This document shows positions 11,051-22,332 of a stretch of 64,000 nt of DNA, piece after piece. Numbering within the stretch: position 1 is the stretch's first letter; each line of letters starts with the position of its first letter. Under the pieces are notes generated by a model, which was not told the DNA's origin, searched no databases, and worked only from the letters and a program-made list of their open reading frames with translations. The stretch is from Tolypocladium sp. Sup5 PDA-1 (taxonomy: Eukaryota > Ascomycota > Sordariomycetes > Hypocreales > Ophiocordycipitaceae): positions 186,001 to 250,000 of the forward strand of contig JPHH03000018.1 in assembly GCA_000750105.3 (NCBI GenBank), written 5' to 3'. Position numbers and translations under genes: made by a program.

Positions 11051-12637
11051 ATGGCAGGTACTCATACCTGGCGACTAGTATTCGGCCTTCGACCGATAGC
11101 AAAGGAAGCACTTGAGCAACCATATGAAGGATCCGGGTCGGATGCCGATCCATTCTTGGTCCAATGGACAACGAACGACCCCCATGACCCACGCCAATTC
11201 TCGACGGGCAGGAAGTGGACTTTCACCATTCTTCTCTCTTTGGCAACCGTATCGGTCGCCCTTGCATCCTCTGCTTACACTGGAGGAGTGCCACAGCTAG
11301 TCGAAGTGTACCAAGTGTCAGACACTACAGCCTACCTCGGTGTCTCTTTGTTCGTCGTGTGCTTCGCCATCGGGCCACTCCTTTGGGCATCCCTTAGTGA
11401 GATATTTGGCCGACAACCGACCTTCATTGTATCTTTTGGGGCGTTCACCGCGTCCAACATCGGCGCTGCGTGCTCTAAAAGCTTTGTGAGCCTGCTCATA
11501 TGGCGTTTTCTTGCTGGAGCGTTCGGATCTTCCTCGTTGGTGCACACTGGTGCTGTGCTAGCAGACCTCTTTTCCCTGGAGACACGAGACCCTCCCATGG
11601 GCGTTTTCACTGCATCGCTATTCTTCGGTCCTACATTAGGGCCTATCACTGGGAGCTTCATCGGAATGACTCAAGACTGGAGATGGATTCATTGGTTCCT
11701 CGCAATCATGTCCGGGGTCCTTTGGATCATCGGCAGTCTTGCCATTCCCGAGACTTACTCGCCCACCCTTCTGCACAGACGAGCGCAGACTCTGTCGAAG
11801 CTCACCGGAAAGGTGTACAAAAGCAACGCTGATAAGCTTGGGACATCCTATTCCACCAAGGTTAAAAACGCCCTCGTCCGCCCATGGCTACTTCTGGCCG
11901 TCGAACCAGTTGTTTTCCTCCTTTCCGCATATTTGGCCATTGAGTATGGCATCTTATACCTGTTATTCGCCGCATTTCCCGTCATTTATCATGACCAGCG
12001 GGGCTGGACGGCTGGTGTGGCAACTCTACCCTTCCTAGCTGTTCTAGTTGGGATGCTTCTAGGGGTCATGTACTGCATGATCCACGACAGACGGAGGGCG
12101 CATCGGACTTTGGATGGAGCCAGCAAACCATTTGTTGCCGAACAAAGGCTACAACCTGCCACAGTCGGAGCAATTGCAATCCCAATTGGACTATTTCTAT
12201 TCGCCTGGACGAACTCCCCATCTGTCCATTTTATGGTCAGTGCTGTTGGGACTGTTTTCTTCGGGCTCGGGTTGGTCAACATCTTCATCAGCTCGACTAG
12301 CTATCTCATCGACACTTACTCTGTATTTGCGGCGTCAAGTCTGGCTGCTAGCTCGGTCCTGAGATCAGTTTTGGGTGCCGCCTTCCCCTTGTTTACACCC
12401 ACGATGTACGATGCGCTTGGAATACATTGGGCATCGTCTGTTCCGGCATTCCTGTCTTTGGCATGCATTCCAATACCCTTCTTGCTTATTCGATATGGCC
12501 CCTGGCTTCGTTCACGATGCAAGTATATGATCAAGGCTCGGGAGACGGACGCGAAGCTCAGGATACAAGAAAATGAAGCCACACAGCATGACCCCGAGAA
12601 CGCTACTATGACGGCTGTAACTGGAACTAATCCTTAA
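11051..12637 (+). CDS. MFS multidrug/polyamine-type transporter (DHA1)
   Basis: One exon, 528 residues. A cytosolic N-terminus (about 55 residues) is followed by twelve hydrophobic segments. The entry segment DPHDPRQFSTGRKW, the loop-2/3 motif ASLSEIFGRQ, and the motif-C-like GPTLGPITGSFIG after segment 5 identify the drug:H+ antiporter-1 family, close to fungal FLU1/TPO-like exporters. The C-terminal tail is cytosolic. It likely exports a small molecule across the plasma membrane; it may serve the product of the divergent methyltransferase, but this is inference. No frameshift or intron was seen. Confidence 0.88.
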   Translation: MAGTHTWRLVFGLRPIAKEALEQPYEGSGSDADPFLVQWTTNDPHDPRQFSTGRKWTFTILLSLATVSVALASSAYTGGVPQLVEVYQVSDTTAYLGVSLFVVCFAIGPLLWASLSEIFGRQPTFIVSFGAFTASNIGAACSKSFVSLLIWRFLAGAFGSSSLVHTGAVLADLFSLETRDPPMGVFTASLFFGPTLGPITGSFIGMTQDWRWIHWFLAIMSGVLWIIGSLAIPETYSPTLLHRRAQTLSKLTGKVYKSNADKLGTSYSTKVKNALVRPWLLLAVEPVVFLLSAYLAIEYGILYLLFAAFPVIYHDQRGWTAGVATLPFLAVLVGMLLGVMYCMIHDRRRAHRTLDGASKPFVAEQRLQPATVGAIAIPIGLFLFAWTNSPSVHFMVSAVGTVFFGLGLVNIFISSTSYLIDTYSVFAASSLAASSVLRSVLGAAFPLFTPTMYDALGIHWASSVPAFLSLACIPIPFLLIRYGPWLRSRCKYMIKARETDAKLRIQENEATQHDPENATMTAVTGTNP

Positions 12638-12983
12638 TTTCAGGCAGGTGGCATCCGCATTTTAGCGATGGCGTTGGCTAGATGAATCGAAAGAACGACA
12701 TAAGCGGCTCCTGGGCTGCTGCCAAGTCTAGTAGCTTTCATAATTTATTGAGTCGGTAGAACAGAGCATAGACATGGAAAACAGAAAACAAGAAAAGGAT
12801 GGAGGAAGTCTTAGGACTCACTGCTGTACCGTAAATTTAAATTTAACCCATGGTCCTTGTCCCTCTAAATCGCTATGTGAAAGGTATGTCAGTCTGCTTG
12901 GGCAGACTCTGCCTTTCCTCTTACATGACCTCCCGTTGCTCTTTGCCCCTAGCGTTTTCGTTCTGCCTTATCATAACACACCT
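12638..12983. other. Convergent 3' region between transporter and helicase
   Basis: 346 bases between two converging stop codons. Nothing beyond shared 3' untranslated sequence is visible. Confidence 0.4.
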
Positions 12984-14693
12984 CTAAGCTTCACCGCCTC
13001 GTTTTCCACGTCCTCCACCGCCCTGTGCCCGCCTCTGCTTGGGCTTGTCAGGCACAATGTTTAAGCCCCTCGTACCTCTCAAGCCCATCTTGCCAACCGT
13101 GCTTCTAGGGATAGCCGGAGTCTCAGGAGCCCCGAGTCCATCACGCGCATACACATTGCCTTGCCTCACCAGCTCCTCCTTATCCCACTTGAGACCCTTG
13201 AGATGATTATTATAGTAACCAAGCCAAGCCTTGTAGACCTGTGCCTTTTCGGTCTCCTCTACCGTCTCGACGGCTTTATGCACTTCTGCGGCAGAGGACA
13301 GATCAGCGTCGTGCGGAATAAAGGTAATCTCTTTCAACGTCCACTTAGGGAACCACGCCTCCGCTTCGCAGACGATGAATATCCCGCGGCCTTCGGCATT
13401 GGCGCGCGCTGTGCGGCCAAGACGGTGGATGTAGCTTTGCTTGTCTGACGGGATACCGACTTGAAAGACAGTGGTAACGCCGGGGAAATCCATGCCACGA
13501 GCGACAACATCAGTGGCGACGAGGATGGCAGTTCTCGCGTCACGGTAGTCGTTGGTCACCTTTGTTCGCTTGCTCTGGGAGATTCGACTGTGAAGAGTCG
13601 ATACCGGAGGTAGCCGGGGAATCATGGAGAGGATATCTCCATATAGCCCAGCGAGTGCAGCTGTCGGCGCAAAGACGATGGCTTTGAAGTCCTGGTGCTG
13701 CGCAGCTTCTTCGCGGATGCAGCCGACCATGGCCGGCGCCACGGAGGAAAATGTAGGCACCTTGACAAGAAGCTGCGGGACGCGCTCGTGCGTGTTAAGC
13801 TCGCCAGCCGGAATCGTAGAGATGAACTTGTAGGAGGGAGACAAGACGAGGCCGGCGGCCTGGTTGACGTGGGGTGCGATGGTGGCCGAGAAGAGCATGC
13901 CTTGTCTGTTCACCTTATTCCTGTCGGGCAAGTGGCGGACAATATCTCTCAGTGCCGGCATGAAGCCCATGTCGAGGAGTCGATCAGCCTCGTCGAGCAC
14001 GAGAGTGTCCAAGTGCCGAAAGGCATATAGGATATCCTCATTGGACATGTGGTCGATGAGCCGGCCGGGGGTGGCGATGAGAACATCACAGCCACCCAGG
14101 ATCAGTTTCTCCTCCTTGTCCTTGTTCGTGCCGCCAATGGCGATGCGGACGCGATACTTAGGCAGCCTTTGGAGCAGGTTGCTAGCTTCCTGGGCGATCT
14201 GCATAGCCAGCTCGCGTGTCGGGGAAATGACAAGCAGCGAGATGCCGGCGTCACGGCCCCGGTTCTGGGTGATCATGGTCTGCAGCGCAGGAAGCAGGAA
14301 GGCGACGGTCTTTCCGGTTCCCGTCTTGGCCTGGACGAGACAGTCGCTGCGGTTGGGAGGCAGCAGTTCCCAGAGAGTAGCAGCCTGGACAGGCATCATG
14401 TGGTCGAACTTAAGCACCTCCGTGATGGTCTGGATGATGACAGGGTGGACGAGGTTCTGTCCAGCGAGTTCGGCAAACCTCGGGGTGTCCTGAGGAACAG
14501 CCTCGGTGAGAGGCGGTCGTGAATCAGTTAATGGAGGTGCGCGGCCTTCCGGCCTCTGCGACGAGGCCTCCATAGCTGGCGCGGGAAACCCTCCGTTCGA
14601 TGAGGCATCATTCGGATTCTTTGGGCCACGATGACGTCCGGGCCCGCCACCGCGACGGCGGTCGGGACGCCGACCCTTTGGCTTGTCGCTCAT
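12984..14693 (-). CDS. DEAD-box ATP-dependent RNA helicase, Mss116-like
   Basis: One exon, 569 residues. The N-terminus is rich in Arg and Gly (about 1-30). Both RecA domains are complete: Q motif near 95-106, Walker A AKTGTGKT at 122-129, Ia PTRELA, Ib TPGR, II DEAD at 234-237, III SAT, then VATDVVARGMDFPGV and motif VI HRLGRTAR. The C-terminal extension ends in a basic GGGGRGKRGG tail. The extension with GKMGLRGTRGL resembles mitochondrial Mss116/CYT-19 helicases, which remodel group I and II introns; an N-terminal mitochondrial presequence is plausible but not certain. This is the most housekeeping-like gene in the left half and helps bound the accessory region to its right. Confidence 0.92.
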   Translation of the reverse strand: MSDKPKGRRPDRRRGGGPGRHRGPKNPNDASSNGGFPAPAMEASSQRPEGRAPPLTDSRPPLTEAVPQDTPRFAELAGQNLVHPVIIQTITEVLKFDHMMPVQAATLWELLPPNRSDCLVQAKTGTGKTVAFLLPALQTMITQNRGRDAGISLLVISPTRELAMQIAQEASNLLQRLPKYRVRIAIGGTNKDKEEKLILGGCDVLIATPGRLIDHMSNEDILYAFRHLDTLVLDEADRLLDMGFMPALRDIVRHLPDRNKVNRQGMLFSATIAPHVNQAAGLVLSPSYKFISTIPAGELNTHERVPQLLVKVPTFSSVAPAMVGCIREEAAQHQDFKAIVFAPTAALAGLYGDILSMIPRLPPVSTLHSRISQSKRTKVTNDYRDARTAILVATDVVARGMDFPGVTTVFQVGIPSDKQSYIHRLGRTARANAEGRGIFIVCEAEAWFPKWTLKEITFIPHDADLSSAAEVHKAVETVEETEKAQVYKAWLGYYNNHLKGLKWDKEELVRQGNVYARDGLGAPETPAIPRSTVGKMGLRGTRGLNIVPDKPKQRRAQGGGGRGKRGGEA

Positions 14694-16765
14694 GGGAGCA
14701 AAGGGAGGAAGTAGTTGGTCTTGGTCGTCTCAAGCGTAGGTATGGTACTTATGGCGCGTGCTGGGTCGAGATAGCAAGATCGGGAACGGGGAGCTTGTGC
14801 GTAAGGTGAAGCTTCAGGTACGAAGTTAGTGACGGCGAAATTTTCCTAATCGCGGAAAGTCCCGTGGCCAATCAGGTACCTGGAGGTATGACGCGACGTT
14901 GAACAGTGGGAAGTGTGGCAAGCGTGGTTACCTTGGCAAACGCTAAAGCCCCTAGCGGCTTTACAGCAAGGTCTCTGGACCCGACTTTTACAGCACTGCC
15001 TGGGGGCGCACAGACTTTAGGTGACCCCGACAAACGCGAGCTTGTGACTGTAGTGAGTACGTAGGTAAGGTAGGAACTCTAAACCTGTCAGCGAGAAATG
15101 CGCTGAAATGTGACGCAGTTTCATGATTTCCATCCATCCATGGATGGGATCCAATACAGAACTCGTTGTAGGCGCACTCGGTCTGTGGAAGCCTTGGGAT
15201 CCAATGGGAATCCCCCCCCAAGTCCGCCGCTACAGGGCCACCAGAGGTCGTCTGGACTACTCCGTACAGAGAGAGGTAGGCCTGCAGAGTACATAACTGG
15301 ACGTCTACCCGGCATGTGCTGCGTATTATTCGGGCGCCGACCCAACGCAGATGGTATTGATTCGGGCGGACAAAACGAGCCATTGCGCAGACCAGTCCAC
15401 AGCTGCTGTGACGATGTCGTTTGGCGCTGGTTCCTGGCTGGCCCTTGCTGTGCATGTCTTGGGCGTCGAGCTGTCTCACGCCGAGCGCGGCCTATTACCA
15501 GCCTCGCCGCATCTCGCACCAACGTCAGCTTGAGGCGGGAATGAAGCGCCCCGGCAACTCAGGATTGATGGTACAAAGATTGGGCGATGCTGAGCCTTGG
15601 CTCAACCTTGAGGTGGTCCCAAGCGGACAGGCTGGGGTGGAGAGTGGGCAGTCGTCGAGCAACGGCGATGGCGAGGCGGCCGTGTAATACAATCTTGGGC
15701 ACCCGTGGGGCCTCCAGCCAAACCGCGCGTATGACTGTGCAGCAGCCGTATGAGATGCGGTGTTCTCGTGTTTATGTGCACGCGTCTCATCATGTACGTG
15801 ACACTGCATGAACCTCATGGATATTATTGTCCTCCTTGCTCGCTGGTGTAAAGAGTATTGCTCACACTGGTACGCCAGGGTCTTCTATTCGCCATTGCCT
15901 TGCGGTAGAACGGGGAGAACGCGGCTCGGAACTGCAGCAGACCTGTTCAGCCAGCCACTGCGTCCCACTGCGTCGATAACCCACTGTGGCAGTTGCAGCC
16001 GCCCGAGTTTGTACCCGAGCAGTCATCCGAGGCTGCATGCGAGCCGTTGTTAGATGTCATATCGGCCTAAGCCCTACAGTAGATTTGTCAACATGAAGTT
16101 CGGAATCGAGCAGAACGTTGACCTAGCTAATGTAGGTGCGTTTGCAGCGACTGACAGTCCACTATGAAACAGTACACAGGCCTAGCTTTGCGCAGCAGCC
16201 GACGGAGTCATGCATGGCAGCTGTACGAACTAGGTTTGCTGTGATGTACAAATCAGCGCCGCATAAGGGCAAGACAATGGGACTATCATACTTCGTATAA
16301 ACTCAGCGAATCAGCCAGCCAGCAAATCAACCAATGAAGTTGGCACCATAGGCTGCATCATAGATTCCCTGTCATACAGTGACGCGCAGCATGTCCAGAG
16401 CTGCACGTGGACCACTGAAATCTGTCACCTTTTCTTCGATGCCGTGTTCCGCTCGACCGCCATAGGTTGTCTGAGACGATGGAGAATCTCGATGTGGGAC
16501 CGCTGCGTTACCCACGGCCCAGCCAACCCTTACCTCCGGCAGCAGGTCGAAACCTTTAAAGGTACATGGAGTCTCGTGGAAAGATCATACTTTCTGTTGT
16601 CAAACTGCCGCCAAAAACTCGGGTTCTGCTCCATTGCCAGAGTTATTTAGCTGTTGCCTTCTGCCCCCTTGAAAGAAAGGCATCTCACTTTACTGGTCTC
16701 CCGAATCAGGGCTCCACATACCCAATTGTGTTTCACTAAAGCGTATCCCTTGACCTTTCATTGTA
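14694..16765. other. Intergenic, 2 kb, no supported gene
   Basis: Promoter of the helicase on the left and of the glutamine-synthetase-like gene on the right. Short overlapping open frames at 14988-15820 lack any recognisable domain. One copy of the nonamer TACTCCGTA lies at 15258-15266. Confidence 0.45.
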
Positions 16766-18387
16766 ATGGCTCCCCCAGCCGAGTTTATGTGCGCTGGCAC
16801 AGGCGTGGGCTTCGAAACTGCTGCAACAGCAAATGTCTCCGGCGTTACGATCGCGACCCTACCCCGGCTTCTTGAGCACGACACGAGGGTCAGGGTTGCC
16901 GTGGTCGATGCCGATGGCATGCTCCGCGGAAAGCTCATCTCCAAGAGCAAGTTTTTGTCAGTTGCGTCTTCTGGCTTCGGATTTGCCTCTGTCATGTTCG
17001 GATGGGACATGCACGATAGGACCTACATACGGGAGCTCAAGGTTTCGAATGCGGAGACTGGGTACCATGATGTAATCGCTCTGCCGGATCTTTCCAGCTT
17101 CCGTAGAATTCCGTGGGAAGATAACATTCCTTTTTTCTTGGTTAACTTTCTCGACCCAGAGACCAGGCAGCCGATCTGCGCTTGTCCGAGGGGAGTGCTG
17201 AACAGGCAAGTCGAGCGCTTATACGGCCAAGGGTACGATGCAATGGCAGGTGGTAAATTGTTCCCTATCCTTCTCTCAACAATGCTAGTTGACAAACTAA
17301 TCCGCAATCGCGTAGTGGAATACGAGTTTTACACGTTTCGGACCCCGGATTCCATTGGCTCAGTCGCCCCCGATGCGTTTTTCCAACATCACTCTCCGCA
17401 TCACCTGCCATCACTCCAAGAAGGGATGTTTGGGTACTCGCTCACCCGTCCAGTCCACAATCAGGAATACTACTATGACATCTTCGATAACTGTGCCTCA
17501 TTTGAATGCGATATCGAGGGCTGGCATACCTCATCTGGACCCGGCGTGTTCGAGGCTGCCATCGAGTTTAACAAGGCAGCGCAGATGGCGGATCGCGCCG
17601 CCCTATTCAAGTACGTAGTCAAAAGCATCAGTATCAAGCACCGCATCACACCCTGCTTCATGGCCAAGCCAAAGCAAGACGGCCCCGGAAACGGCGGGCA
17701 TATACACATCTCCATCGTGAACAGAGCGGGGAAGAATCTGTTCGCTAGGGAGTCATTCGAGCACCACGCAAGGTGGAATGATATTGCCGCTCTCTCAGAT
17801 CTAGGGAGACACTTTTTAGCCGGTGTCCTGACTGGGCTTCCGGATATCATGCCGATCCTAGCGCCCACCATAAACTCCTACAAGCGTCTCGATGAGCGGT
17901 TCCGGGCGCCAGTCACGGCGTCCTGGGGCTTGGAACACCGCGCCGCTTCTGTCCGCCTCATTGCACCGCCTACTTGCCAAGGGCCTTCTACTCGTTTTGA
18001 AGTTCGCGTTCCTGGCGCAGATGCAAACCCCCACTATATCCTCGCTGCTATTTTAGGCTGCGGATGGCGTGGCGTCGAGAAGCGACTCGAGATCCCATGT
18101 CCGCCTCTTGGGGTCGGCCAGGAGGTCGGTGGAGACGGCGACACTGGCTAGGACTGGCTAGGACGCTCAAAGAGGCCACAGAAAGGTTCATGAGTAGGGA
18201 AAGTATCGCCAGGGATGTGCTTCGACATGACTTTGTAGACCACTTTGGCGGCACTAGGGAGCATGAGGTGAAGCTGTTTGATCAAGCCGTAACGGACTGG
18301 TAGCTGCCCCGTTTCTTTAATACTGAACTGTTCCAATAACTAACCTACTACAGGTAGTTTAAGCGATATGTCGAAACAGTGCAGTAG
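16766..18387 (+). pseudogene. Glutamine-synthetase/FluG-C-terminal-like protein with a decayed C-terminus
   Basis: An open frame of 461 codons from ATG 16766 to TAG 18149-18151 carries the type I glutamine-synthetase catalytic fold: beta-grasp start VRVAVVDADG, YDIFDNCASFECDIEGWHTSSGPGVFEA, the ATP/metal segment NGGHIHIS, and PTINSYKRLDERFRAP. It lacks the amidohydrolase half of FluG, so it is a single-domain GS-like protein. The family C-terminus is still readable beyond the stop in another phase (LARTLKEATERFM to 18300), and after a possible intron KRYVETVQ ends at 18387. The simplest history is CAG to TAG plus a one-base deletion around 18149-18155, and a further stop near 18354. The truncated 461-residue product could still fold, so this may be a shortened allele rather than a dead gene. 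It stands beside the oxidase cluster. Confidence 0.7.
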
Positions 18388-18881
18388 AACCTCTACTTGA
18401 TCTTGTTCGTGTTTCAGCCTAGGATAGTTGGAAACAACACCTCCGCCCAAGTAAAGCGAGCGTAGAAGGTTCAAGGCTCAGAGCAGATTAAGGTCCTACT
18501 CGCCTGAATAGAATTTTTGGGGGGGCGAGAGAAATGGTGTAAAATTCATCCTACCCAAGGGAGACGGACAAAGGCTGCCGTATAATCGCATGAGCACGGA
18601 GGCTTCATGGTCGAGAGACGGGTGGTGAATGTAAGGCAGGAATTGACATGGCATACGCTTTCTGTTCTGTGATCGTATGGTGGAAGTTTATGATGCGCCG
18701 GGCCTTTATATGGTCTGTGTAAAAGCTTGGTGCAACGGAGTTGTTCGTGATAGTACCGCACACTTTTGAGGTGCAAGAATCGCAGGCAAACTGAAAAGCA
18801 AACTGAAATGATGCAGTACGCCAAGAAGGACAACTATGTGCAAAACTTCAATGAAACCGAACCAAAAATGCAGCGAGCCCC
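18388..18881. other. Convergent 3' region, no gene
   Basis: About 500 bases between the decayed GS-like gene and the end of the PTH11-like gene. Only short overlapping frames are present. Confidence 0.4.
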
Positions 18882-20134
18882 TCACGCTCTCTGAGCCTCG
18901 ATATCGCGCTGGACATAGATGCCGCCCTGCGCATCCCTCGGCAGCCTGGTCCCTGGCTCGAACCTGCAATTCGTCGTCACCCTTCCCATTTCTGTGGGGT
19001 TTGACTGCTCGAAACTCCCAACCGGGGAGTCATCCCCTATTTCGCTGTATAGTTTCGATGCCTTTCGGGTACCTCGGCTCGCCTGGCTGGAGACGACGGT
19101 ACTAGGAACCTCCTGCAGCCGGACATGGCTTCGCTCCGATCGTACAGACATCTTGCTGACCATGGGCTTGACGTATGTCTTTAACAACGGTGCCAGCGTC
19201 GGGATGCAGGCCACGATGATGCCCAGCCAAAGCTCCAGAAAACTAATCAGACCAATGTTGAAGAGGTTGTAGACAAAGTCGGGATCGGAGTTTGCCACAA
19301 TAGTAAATTGCAGCCTCCATGTCATGATGCCGATCGTCCTGAAAACGAGTCAGTAGTCTGGTGCGCACGCGCATCCTGCATGAACACTCACAAGAGACCG
19401 ATGCTAAACATGATGGAGATGGCCACTTTGGATCGAAGCGCTAGTTGCAGTCCCCAGAGCACTGGAAGGGGTAGGATGACTATTGCAATGTCGATGACTA
19501 TGTTTAGGGTTACCGACGCAAGTTGGTCGATGGTTATGTCTCGGCACGAGCCCCCTGGCTGCGGGTCCCATTGCTGGGAAACAGGCCGACACCTGCTCAT
19601 GAACAGCGTCAGGAACGCGATGCCGTAGCAGACGACGATGCCCATGAACCCATATGCCCAGCGCTTAAACGATCGTATGCTAAACAGTCTTGTGTAGAGC
19701 CAGAGGATGGAGAGCTTGATGAAGACGGTGCCGAGCAGCCAGGTGACGCCGCTCGCAATGATGAGCTAGTGACATTAAGACCTGAGCCCTGCCGGGATGC
19801 GGACCCTCGAGCTCGTACCTTGAACTGAACACCGTACTCGTAGGAGTCGAGCTCATTCGTGTGCTTGCCCAGCCCGTGGAAGATAGCCCAAATGGTGACG
19901 CCTTCTAGGGTAACGGTATTGATCTATCGGGAACATGACATCTCAGCTCGTGCATTGCGCGCGAAAACCACGGGGCGCACTTACAAAGGCAAACACCACC
20001 ATGGCATCGTCAGGGTATAGCCTTCTTTTCGAGAGTGCTGCCGCCCAGAAGCGCAGCGCCAGGAAGACGCCGCACACGCCCGTGAAAACACATATCCATA
20101 TCAGCAGGTCTATTCCTCTGGAGCCGGCCGACAT
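18882..20134 (-). CDS. PTH11-like seven-TM receptor (fungal rhodopsin-domain family), four exons
   Basis: Exons 20134-19985, 19923-19819, 19765-19392 and 19338-18882 give 361 residues. Splicing restores the family order: a first TM (LLIWICVFTGVCGVFLALRFW), the marker RRLYPDDAMVV, the extracellular HGLGKHTNEL loop, KLSILWLYTRLF, the CRPVSQQWDP segment, then DIAIVILPLPVLWGLQL and a last TM ending CIPTLAPLLKTY. The cytosolic tail (about 110 residues) is rich in Ser and Thr. These are plasma-membrane proteins of the Pth11-related rhodopsin family, thought to sense surface or chemical cues. All splice sites are GT-AG with matching phase. The start at MSAGSRG is the best in-frame ATG before TM1, though an upstream start is possible. 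It is divergent from the SDR gene. Confidence 0.85.
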
Positions 20135-20913
20135 TTTGGAGATGTGTAGGACGATGGTTTGTGTTGAAAGAACATTGCAGGAGGCGGCCAGGCTGGACAG
20201 GAAGATGAAGGCCCTACGACACACAAAAACGTCTCGAGTTGTCTCGACTCTCTGCGGGTGCACTGCTGCAGTCCGACGAAGACATGGGCGGAACGGCTCA
20301 CCCCGGGGGTTGAAATAGCAGCCCCCCGGAACCTGTTCTGGCAACGATCGCCGGCCGGGATCAGCCACACTCCACGGGGAGTACGGATTACGGTAGATGT
20401 ACCGTGTCAAGTGCGGAGGTACGAATATTACTCCGTAGTACTCCGTAGGTAAGCTTGACAGGTGAGCATGCGTTTGCCCGCTGCATTTCGTTCAAATCAT
20501 TAATGCAACCCAACCTTCCCTGGAACTCGAGCGATGCAGCGCATCATGCCATGCACCGGGGGCGTGCTGACCAAAAGTCCCACCGCTCTGGGCGAGGGAT
20601 ACAACTCTACCTTATCATCTGCGTTGCTGTCGATCGCGTACGGAGTGCGGACCAACAACGCACAGTGAAACCCTGCGGCGTTGAGGGGTAGAGGCACTGG
20701 CATGAAGTATTCGTGAGACCATCATGAGGCACTTTCATCCTAACCACGGTACGAGGTAGATCGCAGAACAGATACATAAGGGCAGATCGATGGCGCGTTG
20801 TCCTCTTTGCCTTTTGTTCTGGCCTTGCTGAACACATAATTCTTCTCTCCATCGATATACTGCTCCATGTCCCCTGGACTGGAAGCCACGGGTCTCAGCT
20901 GGCACCGAACATC
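20135..20913. promoter_or_regulatory. Divergent promoter between PTH11-like and SDR genes
   Basis: 780 bases separating divergent starts. It contains the nonamer TACTCCGTA twice in tandem (20429-20437 and 20439-20447). No characterised regulator site was recognised. Confidence 0.4.
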
Positions 20914-22216
20914 ATGCAGCCGCCTCTGCCCTCTGCGACGCCAACTTGGCGCAATGACACCTACCCAGCCATCTCTCCCACGAGGCCGGAATTGAGCGCC
21001 GTCGGAAAGACAGTCGTTATCACCGGCGCCGTGAGTTTTTATTATTCTTGCTCAGCCGCTGTCTTGAACCTTGATGCTTTGCATATCTGCCCAGACTGTT
21101 GCCCAGGCTGCTGCCCCCCTTTCTCGCCCCCAACCCGTGGCTGAACAAGGTAGCATCATAAGCTCGAGAGAAATGTAGCTAATTATGACCCCCCCTTTGC
21201 AAAACAGGGGAGTGGCATTGGTCGAGAAACGGCTGCCGCATTCGCGATCGCTGGGGCTGCCCACATCGCGCTCCTGGGCCGAACCGAAGTGGCGCTCAAG
21301 GAGACGGCTTCAACGCTTCCCCCCACATTGTCGACTTCGATCCATGTCATCGACGTCACGCAAGAGGACTCGGTTCCAGATACGGCTACCTTAATCGGCA
21401 CGTGGGACATTCTGGTGCTCGGGGCCGGCCATGTTTCGACCCCATCAACCATTGCTTCGGCAAATGCAAAGGATTTCTGGCAGTCTTTTGAGGTGTGTGT
21501 CGTATTACTACACGGGCAATCCTTCAAACGTCCCTTACCAGGCTGGGATTGGACGCACGTTGCTGATCCGCCGGCTGCAGACCAACATCAAGGGGACTTA
21601 TCTTTGCCTAAGCGCTTTCTTGCCCAGCGCGAATCCTTCGAATGCAACGGTACTCGCCTTGACGACCGGCACCACGGCCCTGCCCCCTTCGATGGTCCCG
21701 GGGCTGTCTGCGTACATGGCCTCAAAGTTGGCTCAGACGAAGCTCATCGAGTACCTGGCCGCCGAGAATCCAAACATCGTTGCTGCCACTGTACATCCGG
21801 GCATGGTCGAAACTGGCATCTTCACGAGGAGTGGTGCCAAGGCGGAGAATCTGCCCATGGACAAAGGTGCGATGTCCTAATCTCTCCTCAATTTGCTACT
21901 CGTCCCCTGCGTCTACCCCATCCACACGCGCCACCTCTTCAGCCCTCCATGACGCAGATGAGCCTACATCCTTTATGCACCTGCATTGATTTCACGTCGG
22001 TGGCGCCCTGATCTAACATGATAATCCCGCGTCTTAGTCCAGCTCCCAGCGCACTTCCTTGTTTGGATGTCCAGTCGAGAGGCGTCGTTCCTGAATGGCC
22101 GCTCTGTCTGGGCCAACTGGGATGTGGAGGAACTGAGGGCGCAGGCAGAGGCCATTCAGCAAAGCCAGCAAATGACGAGCGGCATCAATGGCTGGCCATA
22201 TCCTTATATAGGCTGA
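20914..22216 (+). CDS. Short-chain dehydrogenase/reductase (four exons)
   Basis: Exons 20914-21030, 21208-21492, 21581-21866 and 22038-22216 give 288 residues. The first intron falls exactly inside the cofactor motif, so that VVITGA joins GSGIGRE to form the classical TGxxxGIG (37-44). LGAG follows in strand 4, the N of NIKGTY starts exon 3, and the catalytic Tyr179 and Lys183 lie in SAYMASK. The Ser of the tetrad is in the ALTTGTTALPPS strand. The enzyme is a cytosolic NAD(P)H alcohol/ketone oxidoreductase. It ends 117 bases from the convergent P450 stop, and with the P450, GMC, UbiA-like and BBE-like genes it appears to be one tailoring enzyme of a metabolic cluster. Substrate unknown. Confidence 0.87.
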
Positions 22217-22332
22217 AGCAATGCCGAAAGAGAATTTGCCCGTGTAAATGGAAACCGAACGATGTGCTCATCACTAACGGAGAGCCATAAGAGCCGAGAC
22301 ATTGATGCTTGAGGTTCAATCTCAACATCCAG

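Noticed and set aside
16766..18387. Full-length FluG
   Set aside because: No amidohydrolase domain upstream; only the GS-like half is present.
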